From positions 1 through 36,562 of the forward strand of contig CAZANP010000014.1 in the NCBI GenBank assembly GCA_964486555.1: a DNA stretch of 36,562 bases, in the 5' to 3' direction. Source of the DNA: 4484-232 sp964486555 (GTDB taxonomy: Bacteria > Thermotogota > Thermotogae > Thermotogales > Thermotogaceae). The position numbers and the translations under genes were made by a program. Under the pieces are notes generated by a model. It did not search any database, was not told where the DNA came from, and was given only the letters and a program-made list of their open reading frames with translations. Below, piece after piece: positions 31,830 through 36,562 of this stretch (its first letter is position 1; every line of letters begins with the position of its first letter).

Positions 31830-32009
31830 TCACCTTCTCTCCTTAACGGGAAGATGAGAAAAAACAATATACAGTCCCGTTCCTATACCACAGACTTGAA
31901 ATCCCCACTGGTACATACCGAATGAGAAAGGCTGGCAGAGCATGAATATCCCGAAAAATATCATGAAGATCGAGATCAATTCGAGAATCAATTTGGTTTT
32001 AGCTTTCAT
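31830..32009 (-). CDS. Small two-helix membrane protein, 59 aa
   Basis: A 59-aa open frame whose ATG directly follows the stop of the preceding ATPase (TGAATG), with GGAGG 9 nt upstream and GAGGTGA closer. It starts MKAKTKLILELISIFMIFFG and ends SHLPVKERR. Two hydrophobic segments (about 7-25 and 36-52) are separated by a turn (QPFSFGMYQW), and basic residues flank both ends, as in a hairpin membrane protein with its termini inside. It lies between the second ATPase gene and the binding-protein gene, 33 nt before the latter. I recognise no family. Small two-helix proteins also occur in glycerol-type ABC operons with paired ATPases, so an accessory transporter subunit is plausible. Confidence 0.75.
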   Translation of the reverse strand: MKAKTKLILELISIFMIFFGIFMLCQPFSFGMYQWGFQVCGIGTGLYIVFSHLPVKERR

Positions 32010-33092
32010 TCACCTCAACCTCCTGCCCGTATCTTTATCGAAATAGAAAACGGGACCATCTATTCCAACCCAGACTCTTTCAGCAGGTTTTACATCTGGA
32101 TATCCAAGGTATTTTTGTCTAAGGAATATTCCATCGAAATTGATGGTTATGACCGAGAATGTTCCCAAGTCCTCGACTATGTACACCTCTCCTGGGAAAT
32201 CGAAAATCGCACTTTCACACCCCTCACGACTCAGAATCAGATCCTCTGGCCTTATACCCACTATCACTTCTTTTCCCTCCAGACCTTCTATCCTTAAATT
32301 CGTTTTGATATCCTTATCCTTTGCTTTCAAAATGAAAGAACTTTCTTCTACGAATCCCGATAGCGTATTCAGAGGAGGACTGGATATGAAAGAGGCGACG
32401 AACAAACTGGCAGGTTCATCGTAGATCTCGTTTGGTGTACCTATCTGTTCGATTTTTCCCTCATTCAAAACGATGATTCTATCCGCCATGGAAAAGGCCT
32501 CCACGTAATCGTGTGTCACAAAGAAGAAGGTTTCACCAAGCTCTTTATGGATTCTTTTGAGTTCTGTCCTCATCTCCTCTCTGAGCTTTGCATCCAGATT
32601 GCTTAGAGGTTCATCCATGAGGAATATTTTTGGTTTCCGCACCAAAGCTCTTCCAAGAGCGACTCTCTGCTGCTCACCGCCACTCAGATTCTGTGGCATT
32701 CTATTGAGAAGGTGTTCTATATGAAGCATCCTGGCAACTCTTTTAACAGTCTCATCCACTTTGGAATTGCTCAGGTTTCTGAATTTCGATTTTAAGGGAA
32801 AGGCCAGGTTTTCATAAACCGTCATGTTCGGGTAGAGTATGTAGTTCTGGAAGACAAAAGCCACATCACGGAATATGGGATGAACATCGTTCACCAATTC
32901 GTCGTCAATATAAATATTCCCTTTATCTGGTTTGTATATTCCAGCTGTTAGTTTCAACGTGGTTGTTTTTCCAGCACCCGTCGGTCCAAGCATCACAACG
33001 AATTCCCCATGGCTTATCTCAAAACTTATTCCATCGACAGCTCTCACATTTCCAAATCTTTTAGTTACTTCCTCGAACCTTAAAGAACTCAT
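32010..33092 (-). CDS. CUT1 ABC ATPase, MalK/UgpC-like, canonical signature
   Basis: A 360-aa MalK-type ATPase. Walker A is GPTGAGKTT (36-44), Q-loop VFQNYILYP, signature LSGGEQQR (136-143), Walker B IFLMDEPLSNLD and switch FFVTHDYVEA. The C-terminal part (about 235-360) is the TOBE/OB regulatory domain with VGIRPEDL. It overlaps the preceding ATPase gene by 4 nt and ends exactly where the 59-aa gene begins. With that paralogue it probably forms a heterodimer; its own signature motif is intact while the partner's is not. Confidence 0.93.
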   Translation of the reverse strand: MSSLRFEEVTKRFGNVRAVDGISFEISHGEFVVMLGPTGAGKTTTLKLTAGIYKPDKGNIYIDDELVNDVHPIFRDVAFVFQNYILYPNMTVYENLAFPLKSKFRNLSNSKVDETVKRVARMLHIEHLLNRMPQNLSGGEQQRVALGRALVRKPKIFLMDEPLSNLDAKLREEMRTELKRIHKELGETFFFVTHDYVEAFSMADRIIVLNEGKIEQIGTPNEIYDEPASLFVASFISSPPLNTLSGFVEESSFILKAKDKDIKTNLRIEGLEGKEVIVGIRPEDLILSREGCESAIFDFPGEVYIVEDLGTFSVITINFDGIFLRQKYLGYPDVKPAERVWVGIDGPVFYFDKDTGRRLR

Positions 33093-34216
33093 TTAACCAC
33101 CTCTGGCTCTTTTTCCTCTTGATAGGTCAGATCGTATCCCGTTTCTGGATCAAACAACCTGATCTTCGATGGATCGAGAAGTATTTTTATCTCTTCTCCC
33201 TCTCTTATGGAAACCTTTCGAAGAAGCCTTATCTTTCCTTTGATAGAGCCACTTGAGAAATTCACGACCTTCTCATGACCAAGGGGTTCTATAAGATCCA
33301 CCTGTACTCTCCAAGCTCTTTCGGAATTAGAAACCTTTATGTATTCAGGCCTTATTCCCAGTATGATTTCTTCTTTTGAAAAACTTCTGAGGATCGATGA
33401 ATAACTGGGTATATCCTGAGCCTTTATGAGATACGAACCACTCAGAACGATATCTTGTTCGTCGTTGAGCTTGGCTTTGAAAAAGTTCATTCCAGGACTT
33501 CCTATGAAATTGGCCACGAAAAGGTTCGTGGGATTTTCGTAAACTTCTCTAGGTGATCCCACCTGTTGAATGGTTCCATCCCGCATCACCACGATTCTTT
33601 CCGCCAGAGACATGGCTTCAACCTGATCGTGTGTGACGTAAACCGTCGTTATACGGAGATCCATATGGAGCCTCTTCAATTCACCTCTGGTGAATTCCCT
33701 GACTTTGGCATCCAGGTTACTCAGGGGTTCATCCAACAGAAAAGCTTTTGGCCTTCGTACTATGGCTCTTGCTATGGCCACTTTCTGCTGCCTCCCACTA
33801 TCCAATTTTTGAGGGTAATGATCTCTGAAATCCCAGATCTGAAGAAATTCCAAAACTTCCCTTACTCTTTTTCTTCTCTCCTTCTTCGGAACTCCCTGGG
33901 CTTTAAGGGGGAATTCCACGTTCTGATAGACTGTCAGATGTGGGTACAGGGCGTAAGATTGAAAAACGAACGCGATATCCCTTTGACGAGCTGGCCTTTC
34001 CGTCACGTTCTTTCCATCTATGTACACTTTACCTTGAGTCGGCTTCTCCAGGCCGGCTATCATTCGAAGAGTGGTCGTTTTTCCACATCCGGAAGGTCCG
34101 AGGAGAACTATCAATTCCCTGTCTTTTATGAGGAGTTCAATACCTCTGACAGCTTCTACCCTTTCACCTTTACTCTCAAAGATCTTCCAGACTTTTTCTA
34201 GAAATATCTCAGCCAT
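33089..34216 (-). CDS. CUT1 ABC ATPase, MalK/UgpC-like, degenerate signature
   Basis: A 375-aa MalK-type ATPase with Walker A GPSGCGKTT (40-48), Q-loop VFQSYALYP, Walker B FLLDEPLSNLD and switch VYVTHDQVEA, all canonical. The signature motif, however, reads L138-D-S-G-R142 instead of LSGGQ. In an ABC dimer the signature of one subunit completes the ATP site of the other. A heterodimer with the 360-aa paralogue would therefore have one normal and one impaired site, while a homodimer of this protein would be poor. The TOBE domain (GIRPEYIKV) is present. The ATG has GGGGGAGA before it. It is the first gene of the sugar operon. Confidence 0.93.
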   Translation of the reverse strand: MAEIFLEKVWKIFESKGERVEAVRGIELLIKDRELIVLLGPSGCGKTTTLRMIAGLEKPTQGKVYIDGKNVTERPARQRDIAFVFQSYALYPHLTVYQNVEFPLKAQGVPKKERRKRVREVLEFLQIWDFRDHYPQKLDSGRQQKVAIARAIVRRPKAFLLDEPLSNLDAKVREFTRGELKRLHMDLRITTVYVTHDQVEAMSLAERIVVMRDGTIQQVGSPREVYENPTNLFVANFIGSPGMNFFKAKLNDEQDIVLSGSYLIKAQDIPSYSSILRSFSKEEIILGIRPEYIKVSNSERAWRVQVDLIEPLGHEKVVNFSSGSIKGKIRLLRKVSIREGEEIKILLDPSKIRLFDPETGYDLTYQEEKEPEVVK

Positions 34217-34282
34217 TCATTCTCCCCCTGAGGATACACCCCTTTGAGATCAAAAAGCGAGAGAACAGTATATCCACTCTTT

Positions 34283-34306
34283 TGAACACGATCATCAACC
34301 TGTTCA
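34283..34306. promoter_or_regulatory. Inverted repeat, possible operator 1 of the sugar operon
   Basis: TGAACA (34283-34288) and TGTTCA (34301-34306) are perfect 6-bp arms separated by 12 nt, an 18-nt centre distance that fits two major-groove contacts. It lies downstream of the candidate promoter, where a repressor would block transcription. Confidence 0.4.
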
Positions 34307-34347
34307 TCATTTTTTCACAGGGGTTTTCCTTTTGATCTACTTTTGTT

Positions 34348-34376
34348 ATTCTAATGTGAGGTTTTTCTTTCAGCAA
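34348..34376 (-). promoter_or_regulatory. Candidate promoter of the sugar transport operon
   Basis: Minus strand TTGCTG (34371-34376), a 17-nt spacer and TAGAAT (34348-34353, 5 of 6 to consensus). It is in the 275-nt gap before the first ATPase gene and between the two inverted repeats. Confidence 0.35.
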
Positions 34377-34380
34377 AACC

Positions 34381-34404
34381 TTGATATCATCAATAAAATA
34401 TCAA
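34381..34404. promoter_or_regulatory. Inverted repeat, possible operator 2 of the sugar operon
   Basis: TTGATAT (34381-34387) and ATATCAA (34398-34404) are perfect 7-bp arms around a 10-nt spacer, ending just upstream of the candidate -35 box. The rest of the gap 34217-34491 is AT-rich and holds no convincing gene. Confidence 0.4.
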
Positions 34405-34491
34405 AAGAGATGATTAGGCCAGAAAATGCATAATTACGCCTTTAGATTTAAGTTTTTCTCAATATATCATGGAGAAATCCTCCCACTTATT

Positions 34492-35250
34492 TCATTTATT
34501 CTGTAAATTAATTCTATCTCTGAGTACAGGAAACACTCTTCTCGCTTCTTTTACCTTGGCTGGTTTTACGTCAACGAAGAGGATTCCTTCTATGTAGGAG
34601 AGACTTCCAAGCTCATTCCCCCATGGATCAAAAGCAGAAGTATCTCCTGAGTAACTCGTTTTGGGATCTTTACCCACCCTGTTTATACCTAGAACATAGC
34701 ATTGATTTTCGATGGCTCTTGCTTTCAAAAGGGTAAGCCAGTGTTCTCTCCTTTTTTCCGGCCAATTGGCTGGTATCACGAAAACATCCGTACTCTTCGA
34801 AGCCGCCTGGAAGATATATGGAAAACGAAGATCATAGCAGATGAAAGGAGTGATATTGACATCCATGATACTGCAGGTTACTATCTCCTTTCCAGGTATG
34901 TAATACTTATCCTCACCGCCTGGAGAGAAAAGATGTATCTTGGTATACAAGCACACAATATCATCTGGTGACACGATCACGTATTTATTCAATCCTTTCC
35001 CGTTCTTCATCTCAACGTATCCTGCGCCAATATAGATCTCATATTTTTTCGAGATTTGCATCAGCCATTTTGGTGCATCGTTACTTGCTACCTTCTCTAT
35101 GTTCATCGAAAAACCTGTGAGGCTCATCTCAGGGAAGAACACAATATCCGCTTCCAAAGCCTTTGCTTTTTCCACAAACTTTTCCAACTTTTCCATGTTT
35201 CTCTTCTTATCTTCCCAAATTATTTCAATCTGTCCCAAAGCCACCTTCAT
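34492..35250 (-). CDS. Nitrilase-superfamily amidohydrolase (omega-amidase-like)
   Basis: A 252-aa carbon-nitrogen hydrolase with the full catalytic triad: Glu in VFFPEMSLTGFS, Lys in LYTKIHLFSPGGE and Cys in FICYDLRFPYIF. The CYDLRFP context is that of the Nit2/omega-amidase and YafV group, which hydrolyses alpha-ketoglutaramate or similar omega-amides, rather than of true nitrilases or NAD synthetase domains. The start is ATG 35250, preceded by GAAGGAGTGAG; a more upstream ATG at 35271 lies before that SD. It is divergent from murQ and separated from the sugar operon by 275 nt with no clear terminator. The substrate is unproven. Confidence 0.88.
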   Translation of the reverse strand: MKVALGQIEIIWEDKKRNMEKLEKFVEKAKALEADIVFFPEMSLTGFSMNIEKVASNDAPKWLMQISKKYEIYIGAGYVEMKNGKGLNKYVIVSPDDIVCLYTKIHLFSPGGEDKYYIPGKEIVTCSIMDVNITPFICYDLRFPYIFQAASKSTDVFVIPANWPEKRREHWLTLLKARAIENQCYVLGINRVGKDPKTSYSGDTSAFDPWGNELGSLSYIEGILFVDVKPAKVKEARRVFPVLRDRINLQNK

Positions 35251-35320
35251 AATCTCACTCCTTCTGTTCATTCATCAGATTGAGAGCGCTTTTTGATCAT
35301 CGATTATGAAATTCCGTATG

Positions 35321-35328
35321 ATTATAAT
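35321..35328. promoter_or_regulatory. Symmetric -10 box shared by the divergent nitrilase and murQ genes
   Basis: ATTATAAT is a palindrome, so both strands read TATAAT (plus 35323-35328, minus 35321-35326) in the 106-nt gap between divergent genes. Neither direction has a good -35 box. It would give murQ a leader of about 25 nt. Confidence 0.4.
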
Positions 35329-35356
35329 AAAAATCAAGAGAATCGGAGGGGATAAG

Positions 35357-36253
35357 ATGTTCGAACACCTTGAAACAGAAAAAGGAAATCCAAAGACAGA
35401 AGATATCGATACGTGGGATGTTGAAGAGATATTGAGAGTGATGAATGAAGAGGATGCCGTTGTAATACTAGCTGTGAGAGAAGCAATACCGAAGATCGCT
35501 GAAGTGATCGAATTCTGTGTTGATAGTTACAGAAAGGGAGGAAGGATTTTCTACGCTGGTGCCGGCACCAGTGGAAGGATGGGGGTCATCGATTCCGCTG
35601 AGATCCCACCAACGTTTGGAGTTCCTCAAGGTGTTTTCATCCCTCTCCTTGCTGGTGGACAGGAAGCTTTTTCCAAAGCTGTCGAAGAGGTGGAAGACAT
35701 GGAAGATCTGGGAGTGCACGATCTTTCGACATACGATCCATCACCTTTGGATACCGTCATAGGTATTTCAGCAAGTGGTAGGACACCCTATGTGAAAGGG
35801 GTTCTAAAAAAAGCAAAGGAAGTGGGATGCAAAACTTCCCTCATCTGCAACGTTGAAGAACCTGAAATTGGGTATCTAGCCGATGTGGTTGTATCCTTGA
35901 GAACTGGGCCAGAAGTTATAAGGGGAAGTACACGGCTGAAAGCTGGTACTTCGCAGAAGATGGTTCTCAACATGATAAGCACAGTCACCATGATTAAAGT
36001 TGGAAAGGTCTACAAGAATTACATGGTGGATGTATCGATTCTGAATGAAAAATTGAAGAAAAGGGCTTTGAGAATGATCGTGGAAATAACAGGCGTTACC
36101 GAGGAGGAAGCAGAAAAGTATCTGAGACTGGCTGATAACAACGTGAAACTCGCCATTTTGATGATTCTGTCTAAAAAACCAAAAGATATTTGTGAAAGTG
36201 TTCTGAAAAGAGAAGAAAACCTCAGGAAGGCTCTGGAAATCCTTTCTCATTAA
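35357..36253 (+). CDS. murQ: N-acetylmuramic acid 6-phosphate etherase
   Basis: A 298-aa SIS-domain lyase that cleaves the D-lactyl ether of MurNAc-6-phosphate to GlcNAc-6-phosphate, in murein recycling. The phosphosugar loop is YAGAGTSGRMGV (66-77). The two essential glutamates align at E82 (SAEIPPTFG) and E113 (EEVEDMEDLG). The ISASGRTPYV and GSTRLKAGTSQK motifs are typical. The start is ATG 35357, preceded by GGAGGGGATAAG; the open frame extends 17 codons further but through the promoter. No kinase or transporter for MurNAc is adjacent, so the phosphorylated substrate must come from genes elsewhere. A functional link with the dipeptide epimerase at 3311 is possible but only thematic. Confidence 0.95.
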   Translation: MFEHLETEKGNPKTEDIDTWDVEEILRVMNEEDAVVILAVREAIPKIAEVIEFCVDSYRKGGRIFYAGAGTSGRMGVIDSAEIPPTFGVPQGVFIPLLAGGQEAFSKAVEEVEDMEDLGVHDLSTYDPSPLDTVIGISASGRTPYVKGVLKKAKEVGCKTSLICNVEEPEIGYLADVVVSLRTGPEVIRGSTRLKAGTSQKMVLNMISTVTMIKVGKVYKNYMVDVSILNEKLKKRALRMIVEITGVTEEEAEKYLRLADNNVKLAILMILSKKPKDICESVLKREENLRKALEILSH

Positions 36254-36277
36254 AAAACGATTAAAAAAAGCTTCAAG

Positions 36278-36312
36278 ACCTCCCAGGATAGGTTAAAAAA
36301 GTACCGGGAGGT
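36278..36312 (+). promoter_or_regulatory. Hairpin that can mask the ribosome binding site of the last gene
   Basis: ACCTCCC (36278-36284) can pair over seven bases with GGGAGGT (36306-36312), which is the SD of the gene at 36321. GG (36286-36287) with CC (36304-36305) can extend the stem past a bulge. A second GAGGT lies just before the ATG. This looks like a translational control element. Confidence 0.45.
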
Positions 36313-36320
36313 GATGAGGT

Positions 36321-36562
36321 ATGAAGAAGTTTTTAGTTTTGGTTTTAGCGAGTGTTTTTGTCATAGCATTCGGTTTTCCGAAAGATTTTGCGATGGTTGA
36401 AAAGAAGATCATGTACGCAGAACTCATAGCTAACCTCAGGTTGACGGATGAACAGACAGAGAAAATGGTGAACGTCCTTGAAGATTTCATCAGAGATCGT
36501 GAAAGACTGATGAAAGAATTCACAGAATTGGGAGAAGATTACATCAAGGCTCTCGTCAAAGA
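36321..36562 (+). CDS. Exported helical protein, 3' end outside the window
   Basis: The first 80 codons of a gene cut by the window end. The N-terminus MKKFLVLVLASVFVIAFG is a signal peptide with cleavage near residue 18-20. The remainder is charged and helical; the stretch LRLTDEQTEKMVNVLEDFI resembles the LTxxQ-type helical motif of small periplasmic chaperones such as Spy/CpxP, followed by a probable coiled coil (RDRERLMKEFTELGEDYIKA). That likeness is weak and unproven. The ATG has a very strong SD, GGGAGGTGAT, which may be sequestered by the upstream ACCTCCC. It lies 67 nt after murQ on the same strand. Confidence 0.75.
   Translation, partial: MKKFLVLVLASVFVIAFGFPKDFAMVEKKIMYAELIANLRLTDEQTEKMVNVLEDFIRDRERLMKEFTELGEDYIKALVK

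Noticed and set aside
33566..34201. 211-codon plus-strand open frame opposite the first MalK-type ATPase
   Set aside because: Antisense shadow of a conserved ABC ATPase; composition is unlike a real protein.
34214..34316. A 33-codon minus-strand frame (MMNRLMIVFKRVDILF...) ending over the first ATPase start codon
   Set aside because: No usable SD precedes it, it has no recognisable family, and it runs through the presumed leader and operator 1; probably chance.
35306..35356. Seventeen-codon N-terminal extension of MurQ
   Set aside because: It overlaps the TATAAT box and has no SD; ATG 35357 has GGAGGGG at the right spacing and gives the usual MurQ length.

Overview
The window is bacterial chromosome from a Thermotoga-type hyperthermophile. 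The order lepA, lipoprotein, glycerophosphodiesterase, polA, cheX, then the F-type ATP synthase genes, matches what I recall of Thermotoga maritima. PolA, CheX and the GH1 beta-glucosidase also read like Thermotoga proteins. They differ from the T. maritima sequences I remember, so this looks like a related species rather than T. maritima itself. Genes are tightly packed, many overlap by 4 nt, and Shine-Dalgarno sites are strong. There is no CRISPR array, insertion sequence or prophage. No gene-free stretch exceeds 300 nt; the longest is 34217-34491 (275 nt), which holds the presumed promoter and operators of the sugar operon.

Region 1 (18-4348): bglA and an unrecognised 279-aa gene on the minus strand, divergent from a plus-strand pair, DUF1611 plus a dipeptide epimerase of the enolase superfamily.

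Region 2 (4345-20700, all minus strand): nineteen consecutive genes with no gap longer than 15 nt. In transcription order: lepA, lipoprotein, glycerophosphodiesterase, polA, cheX, two small Fo accessory membrane proteins, atpBEFHAGDC, long-form hpf, RNase G, an RsmC-like methyltransferase and an ECF/CbiO-like ABC ATPase. The block joins translation, replication, motility and the coupling ATPase. Next to lepA is a tRNA-Ala(CGC) with a clear promoter and an intrinsic terminator touching its 3' end.

Region 3 (20866-34216, all minus strand): a sugar utilisation locus. It starts with two non-identical MalK-type ATPases, one with a degenerate signature motif. A 59-aa two-helix membrane protein follows, then a CUT1 binding protein and two permeases. 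Next come a sugar isomerase/epimerase-like TIM barrel and a Gfo/Idh/MocA dehydrogenase that resembles levoglucosan dehydrogenase. A complete second importer of the CUT2 (Rbs/Mgl) class, a ROK repressor and an exported beta-sandwich-like protein complete it. My inference is that two importers feed a 3-keto-sugar (oxidation/elimination) route for an anhydrosugar or glycoside. This is the best candidate for an undescribed system here.

Region 4 (34492-36562): a nitrilase/omega-amidase-like enzyme divergent from murQ, then the start of an exported helical protein cut by the window end. Its ribosome binding site can pair with an upstream anti-SD sequence.
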